NCBI RefSeq assembly: GCF_016862995.1
Contig: NZ_BOOA01000027.1
Location: forward strand, 41,393 to 105,392
Source: Acrocarpospora phusangensis
GTDB taxonomy: Bacteria > Actinomycetota > Actinomycetes > Streptosporangiales > Streptosporangiaceae
Length of the DNA stretch: 64,000 nt
Reading direction: 5' to 3'
Position numbers and translations under genes: made by a program. The notes below the pieces were generated by a model. That model was not told the origin of the DNA and made no database searches. It worked only from the letters and a program-made list of their open reading frames with translations. Positions 1 through 9,164 of the stretch are shown piece after piece (positions within the stretch are counted from its first letter, which is position 1; each line of letters starts with the position of its first letter).

Positions 1-2094
1 CCGCCGCGGTTCGCCGTCTACGGCAGCAACCTCAACACGAACGTCTGGGCGCCCTGGTACACCCAGCACAAGATCATGCGGGGTCTGCTGGACGCGTACT
101 ACCTGACCGGCAACATGAAGGCCCGCGAGGTCGTCGTCAAGATGGCGGACTGGGCGCACCTCGCCCTGACCGTCGGCGACAAGAACCACGCGCAGTACGC
201 GGGACCCGTCACCAGGGACAACCTCAACTACATGTGGGACACCTACATCGCCGGTGAGCTCGGCGGCGCCAACGAGGTGTTCCCGGAGATCTACGCGCTG
301 ACCGGGGACGCCAAGCACCTTGAGACGGCGAAGTGCTTCGACAACCGGGAGTCCCTCTTCGGCGCCACCGTCGAGAACCGGGACATCCTCGTGGTGACCA
401 ACCCCACCGGCATCGGGCGCCGCCGCCCGGCCCGGCTGCACGTCAACCAGCACGTGCCCGGCTTCAGCGGCTACCTGCGCATCTTCGAGCAGACCGGCGA
501 GCAGGACTACTTCAAGGCGGCGAAGAACTTCTTCGGCATGGTCGTCCCGCACCGCATGTTCTCGCACGGCGGCACCGGCGGAAACTACCCGGGTTCCAAC
601 AACAACATCGAAATGTTCCAGAACCGGGACAACATCGCCAACGCGATCGCCCAGGGCGGCGCGGAGACCTGCTCCATCTACAACGTGTCCAAGCTGGCCC
701 GCAACCTCTTCCTGCACACGGCGGACCCGGCCTACATCGACTACTACGAGCGGGCCCTCTTCAACCAGCTCGCCGGATCGCGGGCCGACTCGACCAGCAC
801 GGGCAACCCGCAGGTCACCTATTTCCAGCCCCTGACGCCGGGCGCGACCAAGTCCTACGGCAACACCGGCACCTGCTGCGGCGGGACCGGGCTGGAGATC
901 CACACGAAGTACCAGGACACCGTCTACTTCAAGTCCGCCGACGGTTCCACGCTGTGGGTCAACCTCTTCGTGCCGTCGACCGTGACCTGGGCGGACAAGG
1001 GCTTCGTGGTGACCCAGGAGACGAACTTCCCCCGCGAGGCGAGCACGAAGCTCAAGGTCGAGGGCAACGGTCCCCTCGACATCAAGCTGCGGGTTCCCGG
1101 CTGGGCCCGGAAGGGCTTCACCGTACGGATCAACGGAATCGTGGCGCCCATGCAGACACCGGCGCCGGGCACCTACGTGACCCTGAGCCGCACCTGGCAC
1201 TCCGGGGACGTCATCGACGTCTCGATGCCCTTCAGCATCCGGATCGAACGCGCCATCGACCGGCCGGACACCCAGTCCATCATGTGGGGGCCGCTCCTCA
1301 TGCCGATCCTCGGCAACCCCGGCGGCGGCACCTACCGCGAGCTCTCGCTCTACCGCTACCTCAAGCGGGACGGCGACTACTCGCGGGCGGCCATCACGGC
1401 GGCCGGGACGAACGCGGCAGGCGACCCGCTCTTCACCACCCACGGGTTCAACCTGCGCCCCTGGTACGTGGGGGACACCCAGGCCCATTCCGCGTACTTC
1501 CGCCGGGTGGAGCCGAAGATCGTCTTCGGGAGCATCGACTCGGGCGTGCCCAACGTGAAGCGCAACGACGGGCTGCCCAATTACGACGTCCCGGTCACCG
1601 GTGTTCCGTCGCCCGGCACCGACGGTCTGACGTTCCTGGACGTGGTCTGGGACAAGGCGCCGTTCGCGACCCACGCGGCGTTCGTCACCACGGTCACCGA
1701 GACGGCCGAGGCGTTCGTGACCGCCGGGCTCCTGACCGCCGAGCAGAAGGACACGGTGGTGGCCGCCGCCGTGAGCGCGCGCGGCGAACTGGCGCCGGGC
1801 GCGCAGATACCGGTCACGGTCGTCGCCGAGTCCCGCTGCATCGGCACTTCCGCCTTCGTGGCCGTACGCGTGACGAACGATCACGACGCGCCCGTGGACG
1901 TCGTGGTGCAGACGCCGTACGGCTCGCGCACCTTCAACGACGTCGCCCCCGGCAAGTACGCGTACCAGTCCTTCGCGGTTCGCGCGCCGCAGGTCGCCGC
2001 CGGCGAGGTCACGGTCCGCGTCACCGGTACGGTCGCCGGAGACGAGGTGACAACCGAGGTCGTCAAGGAGTACGCGGCCGCGGCCTGCGCCTGA
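1..2094 (+). CDS. GH127-type beta-L-arabinofuranosidase, 3' part (5' end outside window)
   Basis: The frame is already open at base 1, so the N-terminus and any signal peptide lie upstream; 697 residues are visible. The GH127 (DUF1680) signature is clear. A GAETCS motif puts Glu and Cys at visible residues 222 and 224, and a TGTCCGGTG motif gives Cys292 and Cys293. In the family these four residues bind zinc, and one of the paired Cys is the nucleophile (HypBA1 Glu338, Cys340, Cys417, Cys418). The fold is an alpha/alpha barrel followed by beta-sandwich domains; a further Ig-like region ends the protein. Family members release beta-L-arabinofuranose or related sugars from plant glycans. This agrees with the arabinan-type GH43 enzymes at 44-49 kb. 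Exact substrate is inference. Confidence 0.92.
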   Translation, partial: PPRFAVYGSNLNTNVWAPWYTQHKIMRGLLDAYYLTGNMKAREVVVKMADWAHLALTVGDKNHAQYAGPVTRDNLNYMWDTYIAGELGGANEVFPEIYALTGDAKHLETAKCFDNRESLFGATVENRDILVVTNPTGIGRRRPARLHVNQHVPGFSGYLRIFEQTGEQDYFKAAKNFFGMVVPHRMFSHGGTGGNYPGSNNNIEMFQNRDNIANAIAQGGAETCSIYNVSKLARNLFLHTADPAYIDYYERALFNQLAGSRADSTSTGNPQVTYFQPLTPGATKSYGNTGTCCGGTGLEIHTKYQDTVYFKSADGSTLWVNLFVPSTVTWADKGFVVTQETNFPREASTKLKVEGNGPLDIKLRVPGWARKGFTVRINGIVAPMQTPAPGTYVTLSRTWHSGDVIDVSMPFSIRIERAIDRPDTQSIMWGPLLMPILGNPGGGTYRELSLYRYLKRDGDYSRAAITAAGTNAAGDPLFTTHGFNLRPWYVGDTQAHSAYFRRVEPKIVFGSIDSGVPNVKRNDGLPNYDVPVTGVPSPGTDGLTFLDVVWDKAPFATHAAFVTTVTETAEAFVTAGLLTAEQKDTVVAAAVSARGELAPGAQIPVTVVAESRCIGTSAFVAVRVTNDHDAPVDVVVQTPYGSRTFNDVAPGKYAYQSFAVRAPQVAAGEVTVRVTGTVAGDEVTTEVVKEYAAAACA

Positions 2095-2125
2095 TCGCTT
2101 CTGGAACCACGACCGAAGGTGGCCC

Positions 2126-3319
2126 GTGACTGACGAGTTCAGGCCGTACGAGCTGTGGGAGCCTGACACCCGCCGCGACCCGCACGCGTTCTACGCACGC
2201 GTGCGGGCCGCCGGCCGGCCCATCCCGCAGATCGATCCGGCAGGCGACCGGTTCTGGATCGTGGCACGCCACGCCGACGTCCTGGACGGCCTGCAGCACC
2301 CCGCGATCGGTCACGAAGTGCGCGAGCACCAGGCTCAGGGCCCGGCGCTCGCGCACCACCGAACCGAGGCGGAGCGGATCGCGGCCCGCCAGCTCATCGA
2401 CCTGGATCCCCCTGACCACACCCGGCTGCGCGGGCTCGTCAGCAAGGCTTTCACGGCCCGTACGGTCGCGAAGCTGGAGCCGTGGATCGGTGACGTGGCG
2501 GACCAGCTGGTCGCCCGCGCGCTGCGGCTCGGCACGTTCGACGGCGTGGCCGACCTGGCCGATCCGCTGCCGGTCAACGTCATCGCCCAGCTCGTGGGGG
2601 TCCCCGAGGAGGACCGCGCGCAGTTCCGCGCGTGGTCGGCGACCATCGTCTCCGGGAGCGATCAGCATGGCGTGGCCACGTTGGCGTTCGCCGCGTACAT
2701 CGACGAACTGGCCGCACGCCGGCGAGCGGTCCCGGCGGACGACCTGCTCTCCGAGCTCGTCGCCCTGGAGGCGCAGGGGGACGCCCTCGACCGCGACGAA
2801 CTCGTCGCGATGGTGCAGCTCCTGCTCATCGCCGGTCAGGAGACCACCGTCGACGTCATCGTCAACGGCATCCGGCTCCTGCTCACCCATCCCGAGCAGT
2901 GGCAGGACCTCCGCGCCGACCCGTCACTGGCGAGCGCGCTCGTCGAGGAGACGCTACGGTACCGCGGTCCGGTCGAGATCGTGCCGCCTCGCTTCACCTT
3001 CCGCGACCTCGACATCGCCGGGGGCACGATCCCGGCGTTCGAGCGCGTCGGCCTGTCCCTGTGGGGCGCGAACAGGGACCCCTCGGTCTTCGCCGATCCG
3101 GACGTGTTCGACATCCACCGCCCGGACGTCCACCGGCACATCGCCTTCGGCCACGGCATCCACTTCTGCCTGGGCGCCTCCCTGGGCCGTCTAGAGGCCC
3201 GCATCATGTTCGACCGCATCGCCCGCGAGCTTCCCCGACTGCGGCTAGCGGTGGACCCTGACGACGTGGACGACTTCCGCCTGCACTGGGGAAGCCTGCC
3301 GCTACGGATCCCGACCTGA
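2126..3319 (+). CDS. cytochrome P450
   Basis: A 397-residue soluble bacterial P450 with all hallmark motifs: I-helix AGQETT at residues 236-241 (oxygen activation), ExxR at 275-278, and the haem loop FGHGIHFCLG with axial Cys348. It starts at GTG 2126, with an AAGGTGG-like ribosome site just upstream and only 31 bases after the GH127 stop. It needs a ferredoxin and reductase, and none is encoded nearby. Substrate is unknown. No biosynthetic cluster surrounds it, so it may be a stand-alone xenobiotic or secondary-metabolite hydroxylase. Confidence 0.95.
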   Translation: MTDEFRPYELWEPDTRRDPHAFYARVRAAGRPIPQIDPAGDRFWIVARHADVLDGLQHPAIGHEVREHQAQGPALAHHRTEAERIAARQLIDLDPPDHTRLRGLVSKAFTARTVAKLEPWIGDVADQLVARALRLGTFDGVADLADPLPVNVIAQLVGVPEEDRAQFRAWSATIVSGSDQHGVATLAFAAYIDELAARRRAVPADDLLSELVALEAQGDALDRDELVAMVQLLLIAGQETTVDVIVNGIRLLLTHPEQWQDLRADPSLASALVEETLRYRGPVEIVPPRFTFRDLDIAGGTIPAFERVGLSLWGANRDPSVFADPDVFDIHRPDVHRHIAFGHGIHFCLGASLGRLEARIMFDRIARELPRLRLAVDPDDVDDFRLHWGSLPLRIPT

Positions 3320-3332
3320 CACGCCGCCTGCC

Positions 3333-3351
3333 CCGGACGGCGTTCGTCCGG
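3333..3351. terminator. hairpin between convergent P450 and cyclase genes
   Basis: CCGGACG, a 5-base loop, then CGTCCGG: a perfect 7-bp stem in the gap between two convergent genes. There is no T-run, as is usual in actinomycetes. A bidirectional terminator is likely. Confidence 0.55.
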
Positions 3352-3382
3352 CGCCCGGGGGACGCCGACTCGTGAACCGCGG

Positions 3383-4339
3383 TCAGAATGTGGCGATCGG
3401 GTTGACCGGGCTGCCGGACGTGCCGGCGAAACGGACCGGCGCGACCGCGAGGTGGAAGTCCCACTGGCCGAGTTCGGCAGCCGTCCTCGCGCACGCCTCC
3501 AGGTCGCAGTTGTCGAGCATCCACAGACCCATCGCGACCAGGCTCACGGCGTGAACCGGCATCAACACGTCTTCGTACCCCGATGGCTGAACGTCCTGGG
3601 GGGTGTCGGCGCCGATCAGCGCGACCTCCCGTTCATGCAGCCACGGCAGGCAGGACGCGTGCCACCCGGCCTGCGTGAAACCGCCGGCCGCACCGGTCTC
3701 GTGCCGGACGCGGCCATACCCGGTCCGCAGGAGTACCGCATCGCCGGGTCGCACCCGCACACCCTGGCGACGCTCGGCCTCCTCGAGGTCGTCGGGAAAC
3801 ACCCCCTGCCCCGGTTCCAGCCACGGCACATCCCGCACGCTGGCGATGTCCAGCAGGACACCACGCGTGATGATCCCGTTCGCCGCCGCCGTGACCGACG
3901 CCCACGCCGATCCCGTCGCGGTGTCGACCAGCGCGTGCGACCGCCCGTTGTACATCATGCCGTCCCAGAAGATGTGGCACGGCGAGTCGACGTGGGTGAG
4001 GGTGTTGCCGTGGAACGTGACGCCGAGCCGCTCGGACGAGAAGCCCCAGCGCCGGTCCTTGTGGAATGCGGGCACCGGCATGTTCTCGGCGCCCGGCATG
4101 TCGGCGGCGCACGGGCACGTCGTCGTCGACCGCTCCATGTCTTCCGGTACGGCGACCTCCCATGCGCACGACACGCTCCTGCCGTGGCGCACGGCCCGCG
4201 CCGCCGCCAGCCGGACGTCGTCGGTGATGTGGTTCAGAGTGCCGAGCTCGTCGTCCTCGCCCCACCGGCCCCAGTTCGACAGCGTGTTGAAGTACCCGAG
4301 CACGTCGTCCTGTGTGGGCATCGGTCGCCCTGCCGTCAT
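3383..4339 (-). CDS. cyclase-family (PF04199-like) metal-dependent hydrolase
   Basis: A 318-residue protein with the HGxxxTHxDxPxH signature (FHGNTLTHVDSPCH; His110, His116, Asp118 and His122 from the chosen start). This is the metal-binding motif of the cyclase / kynurenine-formamidase-like family, which hydrolyses amides, lactones or isatin-like rings. I chose ATG 4339 because a GGAGGAG lies 11 bases upstream; a GTG at 4414 would add 25 residues without a ribosome site. The gene is divergent from the DHFR-like gene at 4541. Substrate is not predictable from sequence alone. Confidence 0.85.
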   Translation of the reverse strand: MTAGRPMPTQDDVLGYFNTLSNWGRWGEDDELGTLNHITDDVRLAAARAVRHGRSVSCAWEVAVPEDMERSTTTCPCAADMPGAENMPVPAFHKDRRWGFSSERLGVTFHGNTLTHVDSPCHIFWDGMMYNGRSHALVDTATGSAWASVTAAANGIITRGVLLDIASVRDVPWLEPGQGVFPDDLEEAERRQGVRVRPGDAVLLRTGYGRVRHETGAAGGFTQAGWHASCLPWLHEREVALIGADTPQDVQPSGYEDVLMPVHAVSLVAMGLWMLDNCDLEACARTAAELGQWDFHLAVAPVRFAGTSGSPVNPIATF

Positions 4340-4457
4340 CCCAGCATCGACTCCTCCGGTCACGTGGTTCGAGGCACCGCAGGCAGGGTATCCCGCCGTC
4401 TCCTTTAGGAACACCTCGATGTCCTGAGCTCCACCGTTCCCTCATTCTCCAGCATTG

Positions 4458-4473
4458 CCGAACAGTTGTTCGG
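4458..4473. promoter_or_regulatory. perfect 16-bp operator-like palindrome
   Basis: CCGAACA-GT-TGTTCGG lies in the 200-bp divergent gap between the cyclase-family gene and the DHFR-like gene. Arm size and position fit a TetR- or MarR-type operator controlling one or both genes. The cognate regulator is not obvious; the TetR gene at 5182-5943 has differently sequenced sites in front of its own gene. Confidence 0.55.
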
Positions 4474-4540
4474 TATCCTTTTGGGCGGGCCGCACCTCGA
4501 TCGTGAGATCCATCATCAGCACAGGAAAGAAGGCACACCG

Positions 4541-5110
4541 GTGGGTAAGCTCGTCTACTCGATGATCACGTCACTCGACGGCTACGTGAGCGACAAGGCC
4601 GGCGACTTCGGCTGGGGCCGCCCCGAGGAGGAGTCGCACGAGTTCATCAACGAACACGGGCGATCGATCGGCACCTACCTGTACGGCCGCCGGATGTACG
4701 ACACGATGGCCTACTGGGAGACCGCGCACACGGAGCCCGGCCATGAGCCGTTCATCCTGGAGTGGGCGCGGATCTGGCAGGCGGCCGACAAGATCGTCTA
4801 CTCCACGACGCTGCACGAGGCGGTCGGCGAACGAACCCGGATCGAGCGCACGTTCGACCCTGAGGCAGTGCGGAAGCTGAAGGCCGAGGCCGACCTCGAC
4901 ATAGCCGTCGCCGGGCCGCACCTGGCGGCGCAGGCGATTCGAGCGGGGCTGGTCGACGAGTATCACCTCTTCGTCCGGCCGGTGGTCGTGGGCGGCGGCA
5001 ACGCGTTCTTTCCGGACGATGTACGCGTCGACCTGGCACTGCTGGACGAACGGCGCTTCAGTGACGGCGCGGTCTATGTACGTTACGGCGTCAAGGCGGG
5101 CATCGCGTAG
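4541..5110 (+). CDS. DHFR-like / RibD C-terminal-family reductase
   Basis: A 189-residue protein beginning MGKLVYSMITSLDGYVSD, the N-terminal strand and loop of the dihydrofolate-reductase-like RibD_C family, with the later GPHLAAQAIRAGLVDEYHLFV and VVVGGGNAFF motifs that form the nucleotide site. These stand-alone proteins are probably NADPH-dependent reductases of unknown substrate. Start GTG 4541 follows a GGAAAGAAGG ribosome site. A distant paralogue is at 40891-41454. Confidence 0.88.
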   Translation: MGKLVYSMITSLDGYVSDKAGDFGWGRPEEESHEFINEHGRSIGTYLYGRRMYDTMAYWETAHTEPGHEPFILEWARIWQAADKIVYSTTLHEAVGERTRIERTFDPEAVRKLKAEADLDIAVAGPHLAAQAIRAGLVDEYHLFVRPVVVGGGNAFFPDDVRVDLALLDERRFSDGAVYVRYGVKAGIA

Positions 5111-5181
5111 GGGCGAAGCGAACACCATCCAGGCATCGAAAACAGCGCGGTCTCCACCGCCCGGGGCCGAAGTAGGGTCGG

Positions 5182-5943
5182 CTAACGAGCCTGTCCCTCC
5201 CGGTGCGCCGGCCTCGGAGACTCGGCCGTTGACGGGAGGGCCGTGGCGATGCAGTCGAGGACGCGCCGGAGGCCGTACCGGAACTGGTCGTCGCGGCTCA
5301 GGTGCGGCTGGCGCGCCTCCATCACGATCTTGGTGAAGATCGGGTACTCCCCGCTCTTCACCAGCCGGTCGATGTACGAGTAACTCCGCGCCATCCACTC
5401 CGACTCGCTGAGCCCGCTGCGGCGGAATTCCCCGGCCGAGCTGATCTCCTCGCGGGCGGCGCCCTCGATGTAGCTGTTCAGCATGGCCACGAGGCTGAGG
5501 TTCTCGTCGATGGAGACGAAGACGTCGAGCACTCCCATCAGCCGTTCGATCAGGAGCAGCTGGTTGGGGCCGAAGCTGGGGAGCGACCGTTGCACGGTGG
5601 CGATCCACGGGTGCCTCAGCCACATGGCACGCAGCCCGTCGGCGTACTGGGTCAGGTCGGCGCGCCAGTCGCCCGAGGGCATGCCCGTGACGTCGATCTC
5701 GCCCATCAGCCGGTCGGCCATGAGCTCGACCAGGTTGTCGCGGCTCGGGACGTATCGGTAGAGGGACATCGCGCCGGCGCCGATCTCGGCGGCGATCCGC
5801 CGCATGGTGGCGGCCTCCAGCCCTTCGGCGTCGGCGATCCGGACGGCCGCCTCGGTGATCTGCGCGCGGCTGTAGACCGGCTTCGGCCCGCGGGCGGGGC
5901 GTTCGGGCCGCATCCAGATGTTCACGTACTCGGCGTCGGTCAC
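5182..5943 (-). CDS. TetR-family repressor of the adjacent ABC exporter
   Basis: 253 residues. The N-terminal HTH (about residues 20-65: AAVRIADAEGLEAATMRRIAAEIGAGAMSLYRYVPSRDNL, broken here only for reading) is a TetR domain of the TetR_C-type drug regulators, followed by an all-helical ligand domain. I chose GTG 5943, which has GGGAGTGG upstream; a longer reading to 6009 would run through the operators. It is divergent from the DrrAB-like exporter at 6030-7792, and two matching sites lie between them, so it very likely represses the exporter and itself until a drug binds. Confidence 0.9.
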   Translation of the reverse strand: MTDAEYVNIWMRPERPARGPKPVYSRAQITEAAVRIADAEGLEAATMRRIAAEIGAGAMSLYRYVPSRDNLVELMADRLMGEIDVTGMPSGDWRADLTQYADGLRAMWLRHPWIATVQRSLPSFGPNQLLLIERLMGVLDVFVSIDENLSLVAMLNSYIEGAAREEISSAGEFRRSGLSESEWMARSYSYIDRLVKSGEYPIFTKIVMEARQPHLSRDDQFRYGLRRVLDCIATALPSTAESPRPAHREGQAR

Positions 5944-5960
5944 CGTTCCACTCCCTAGTT

Positions 5961-5978
5961 GCGTACATGGTACCCAGT
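5961..5978. promoter_or_regulatory. TetR operator copy 1
   Basis: GCGTACATGGTACCCAGT. It contains GTAC-N3-GTAC and is repeated at 6002-6019 with only the two central bases changed. It sits 18 bases upstream of the TetR start codon. Confidence 0.7.
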
Positions 5979-6001
5979 AACTTAGCCTGGCCGGCATAAC
6001 C

Positions 6002-6019
6002 GCGTACAACGTACCCAGT
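6002..6019. promoter_or_regulatory. TetR operator copy 2
   Basis: GCGTACAACGTACCCAGT, a direct repeat of 5961-5978 at 41-bp spacing (about four helical turns). It ends 10 bases before the ABC ATPase start codon, so bound repressor would also block ribosome-site transcription. Confidence 0.7.
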
Positions 6020-6029
6020 TGGAGGGATC

Positions 6030-6974
6030 ATGGCGGATCCGGTCGTCTTCGCCGAAGGGCTGCACAAGTCCTTCGGCGACACCCATGCGCTGCGGGGGCT
6101 GGACCTGAGCGTTCCGAGAGGTACGGTCTGCGGCGTGCTGGGGCCCAACGGCGCGGGGAAGACGACCGCCGTGCGCATCCTGGCGACCTTGTCCGATCCC
6201 GATGCCGGGCACGCCCGCATCGCCGGGTACGACGTCGTCCGCGAGGCCGGCAAGGTGCGCGCCAGGATCGGGCTCGCGGGCCAGTACGCCGCCGTGGACG
6301 AGAAGCTCACCGGCCGTGGCAACCTGCGCATGTTCGGGCGCCTCTCCCACCTGTCCCGGCGCGAGGCGCACCGGCGGGCCGACGAGCTGCTCGAACGCTT
6401 CGGCCTGACGGACGCCGCCGATCGGCAGGTCACCGGCTACTCCGGCGGCATGCGCCGCCGCCTCGACCTGATCACCAGCCTCATCCTGCGCCCCGAGGTG
6501 CTCTTCCTGGACGAGCCGACCACCGGCCTGGACCCGCGCAGCCGCGGCGAGATCTGGGACAGCCTCCGCGAGCTGGTGGCGGACGGCACCACGGTGCTGC
6601 TCACCACGCAGTACCTGGACGAGGCCGACCAGCTGGCCGACGACATCGCCGTCGTCGACCACGGACAGGTGATCGCCACGGGCACACCCGACGAGCTGAA
6701 GGCCACGATCGGCGACCGCCTCGACGTCGTCCTCGAAGACCCCGCCGCCCTGCCCCAGGCGGCGACCGCGCTGAATGCCCTGGCCGGGACCGACCCCACG
6801 ATGACCGGCGCCGACCGGCTCAGCGTCGCCCTGCCGGGCGGCGGCTTCCGCCTCGCCCACATCGTGCGCGAACTCGACCGCGCCGGGGTCGCCGCGGCCG
6901 ACGTACGACTGCGCCGCCCCACCCTCGACGAGGTGTTCCTGCGCCTCACCGACCGGAAGGAACAGGTCCGATGA
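6030..6974 (+). CDS. drug-exporter ABC ATPase (DrrA-like)
   Basis: 314 residues. Walker A GPNGAGKTT at 38-46, signature YSGGM at 137-141, Walker B LFLDEP at 158-163, then TTQYLDEAD, the Gln-containing switch typical of daunorubicin-type DrrA ATPases. The C-terminal extension ending in a 'LDEVFLRLT' motif is also characteristic. Start ATG 6030 follows GGAGGG. It overlaps the permease gene by 4 bases. Together they form a DrrAB-type drug exporter, controlled by the divergent TetR. Confidence 0.95.
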   Translation: MADPVVFAEGLHKSFGDTHALRGLDLSVPRGTVCGVLGPNGAGKTTAVRILATLSDPDAGHARIAGYDVVREAGKVRARIGLAGQYAAVDEKLTGRGNLRMFGRLSHLSRREAHRRADELLERFGLTDAADRQVTGYSGGMRRRLDLITSLILRPEVLFLDEPTTGLDPRSRGEIWDSLRELVADGTTVLLTTQYLDEADQLADDIAVVDHGQVIATGTPDELKATIGDRLDVVLEDPAALPQAATALNALAGTDPTMTGADRLSVALPGGGFRLAHIVRELDRAGVAAADVRLRRPTLDEVFLRLTDRKEQVR

Positions 6975-7792
6975 CTGACCTCGCCCCGCCGCTGGGCCGC
7001 CGCCTGCGGTGGACGTTCACCGACGGGCTGACCCTGGTCGGCCGCGAGCTGGGACGGCTGCGACACGATCCCGGCGAACTCGTCGCGGCCCTGATCTTCC
7101 CGGCCGTCATGGTGGTGCTGTTCGGGTACGTCTTCGGCAGCGCGATCCACGTACCGGACGGCGGCGACTACCGCGAGTACCTCATGCCCGGCCTGTTCGC
7201 GATGGTGACCTTCTCCGCGGTGATGGGGGTCATGACGCGGATGGCCGCCGACGCCTCCCGCGGCGTGATGGACCGGTTCCGCTCCATGCCGATGGCGCGC
7301 TCGGCGGTGCCGTTCGGGCAGACCGGCGCCGACCTGCTGACCGGCCTGCTGATGCTGGCCATCATGGTGGGCGCCGGCCTGCTGGTGGGCTGGCAACCAC
7401 ACCGCGGCCTGATCCCCACGGCCCAGGCGTTCCTCCTGATGATCGTGCTTAGGTACGCGCTGAGCTGGGTGGGCGTCTACGTGGGCCTGGCGGTGAAGAA
7501 CGACCAGGTCGCCGACGCGATGGTGCCCCTCTTCCTCCCGTTCACGATGCTGTCGAACGCGTTCGTCCCCACCGACGGCATGCCCGGCTGGCTACGCTTC
7601 CTGGCCGACTGGAACCCGGTAAGCGCACTCACCGCCGCCTCCCGCCACCTGTTCGGCAACCCGGGCGCCCCCTCTGGCGACCTGGCCTGGCCACTCGCCC
7701 ACCCGGTGACCACCGTCCTACTCTGGTCGGCCGCCCTCCTGGCGATCTTCGTCCCGCTGTCGCTCCGCGCGTACACCCACAGAGGACGCTGA
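6971..7792 (+). CDS. ABC-2 type permease (DrrB-like)
   Basis: A 273-residue membrane protein with about six hydrophobic segments and the ABC-2 transport signature region near MPGWLRFLADWNPVSALTAA. It starts inside the ATPase stop codon (ATGA), so translation is coupled. It forms the membrane half of the exporter encoded with 6030-6974. The exported compound is unknown. Confidence 0.93.
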   Translation: MTDLAPPLGRRLRWTFTDGLTLVGRELGRLRHDPGELVAALIFPAVMVVLFGYVFGSAIHVPDGGDYREYLMPGLFAMVTFSAVMGVMTRMAADASRGVMDRFRSMPMARSAVPFGQTGADLLTGLLMLAIMVGAGLLVGWQPHRGLIPTAQAFLLMIVLRYALSWVGVYVGLAVKNDQVADAMVPLFLPFTMLSNAFVPTDGMPGWLRFLADWNPVSALTAASRHLFGNPGAPSGDLAWPLAHPVTTVLLWSAALLAIFVPLSLRAYTHRGR

Positions 7793-7816
7793 ACGCTCCA
7801 GGGCCTTCGGCCAGGA

Positions 7817-8899
7817 TCAGTTCAGCAATTTGAGACGAGTTGCGATGCCGTCGATGAACCAGGCGGTGAATTTGTCAGCGGGGTCCAAAGCGGCGCGGGC
7901 CATGGATCTCCAGTCCTGGCGATGCAGGACCGCGAGATAGCGATTCAGCAGGACGGACCGGTCGTCCGCGGGCAGGCTCGGGATATTGAGGTCCTCTTTC
8001 CGTAGGTGGTCGGCGATGAAGGCGGCGGTGACATAGCGGATCCAGGTGGGTGGCTGGCGGGCCAGGTAGCCGACGTGGGCGTCCAGGACGCGGGAGATCG
8101 GGGGGTAGGTGTTCCAGGTCATGCCCATGCCGCTGTTGCCGGCCATGATCTGCAGCACGCGGCCGGTGTGATCGATCAGGGCATCGTCGGGATCGGGACC
8201 GGTGATCGCCTCGTGAACATCGGCGGTCATCGCGACCTCGCCCACGTAATAGCCGCTCAGAAAGTCGCCGTCCAGCGCGTGGCGCAGGAGCCAGGGGCGA
8301 GCGGAAGCTCCCGCCAGGGAACAGAGGGTCTCGATGACGTACACCCGGCCCCAGCCCCTGCTTCGCTGGGCCAGCCACAGCAGCGCCTCGCCCCCGCCCC
8401 TGCGCCGCTTCAACGCCTCAGCGGCCAGGGAACCGAAGGTATCCGACAGCAGACCGATATGCCGGATCAGGTCGATGTCATCCGGGTTCCAGTCGGCGGC
8501 CAGCAGGGCAAGCCCGATGAGCACCGAGCATCGGTCGCCGCTGTGGCCAACCAGCCACCGCCCGGTTTCCCGGGCTCTTCCGCGGTCGGCGCGCCGGGCC
8601 GCGGCGGCGATGTGCTCGTTGTGATGGATGGGAACATCCACCTCGTGGAAGGCCCACACCAGTTCGCCCGGTGTGGCGCCGGGTCGGGCGAAGAACTCAT
8701 CCAGGATGGCGGCCGCGGCCGCGCCCCGGCGGCGCTGATCCTCTGAGCCCGAATACCGACGCCGATGGGCGCCGTCGTCGGGGTAGGGCTCACCATCGTC
8801 AGGGAGTGCGGCGTCGGGATGCCGGCGGTGGAGCTGCAGAGCGTGCTCGTACAAGCTCGTGGGGGTTCCGAGCGGTCCGGGCTCGGGGGTCTTGCTCAC
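7817..8899 (-). CDS. uncharacterised helical-repeat-like protein
   Basis: About 360 residues from GTG 8899, mostly helical, with no signal peptide or membrane segment. Leu/Ala-rich helices such as LIGLALLAADWNPDDIDLIRHIG and a central region around VYVIETLCSLAGASARPWLL suggest a HEAT-like solenoid. The frame is open to 9127, but the upstream part has poor coding character and covers an operator. I do not recognise the family. It converges on the drug exporter with no evident link. Confidence 0.7.
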   Translation of the reverse strand: MSKTPEPGPLGTPTSLYEHALQLHRRHPDAALPDDGEPYPDDGAHRRRYSGSEDQRRRGAAAAAILDEFFARPGATPGELVWAFHEVDVPIHHNEHIAAAARRADRGRARETGRWLVGHSGDRCSVLIGLALLAADWNPDDIDLIRHIGLLSDTFGSLAAEALKRRRGGGEALLWLAQRSRGWGRVYVIETLCSLAGASARPWLLRHALDGDFLSGYYVGEVAMTADVHEAITGPDPDDALIDHTGRVLQIMAGNSGMGMTWNTYPPISRVLDAHVGYLARQPPTWIRYVTAAFIADHLRKEDLNIPSLPADDRSVLLNRYLAVLHRQDWRSMARAALDPADKFTAWFIDGIATRLKLLN

Positions 8900-9053
8900 C
8901 GGCGGACGGAAGACTCGATTCTTTCGATCATGCGCACAGCGTATACGAGGGCGAGGGTGTGATCCATCGCCACCGATGTGCCGCACCCCGCCCTCCGGGC
9001 GGCCGGGCCCTACGAGGATCCCGCCGGTGGGTCGTGGCAGACCGTCCAGCGGT

Positions 9054-9065
9054 GAGAGCGCTCTC
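9054..9065. promoter_or_regulatory. LacI-type operator 1 (GAGAGCGCTCTC)
   Basis: A perfect 12-bp palindrome, 258 bp upstream of the GH81 start. The sequence resembles the CebR-type box of actinomycete cellulase genes (TGGGAGCGCTCCCA), with A and T in the outer positions. Confidence 0.75.
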
Positions 9066-9164
9066 GGCATCGGACCGTCTTGACCTGCACTGGAGGGATT
9101 AACCTCCGGGCAATCATTCAGAAACATTGACGAGAGGTGTTCCGGGCATTAGTTTCCGCGCTGA

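Noticed and set aside
333..2129. Long open frame overlapping GH127 in another frame
   Set aside because: Arg/Pro/Gly-rich translation typical of shifted high-GC coding DNA; the GH127 frame has the catalytic motifs.
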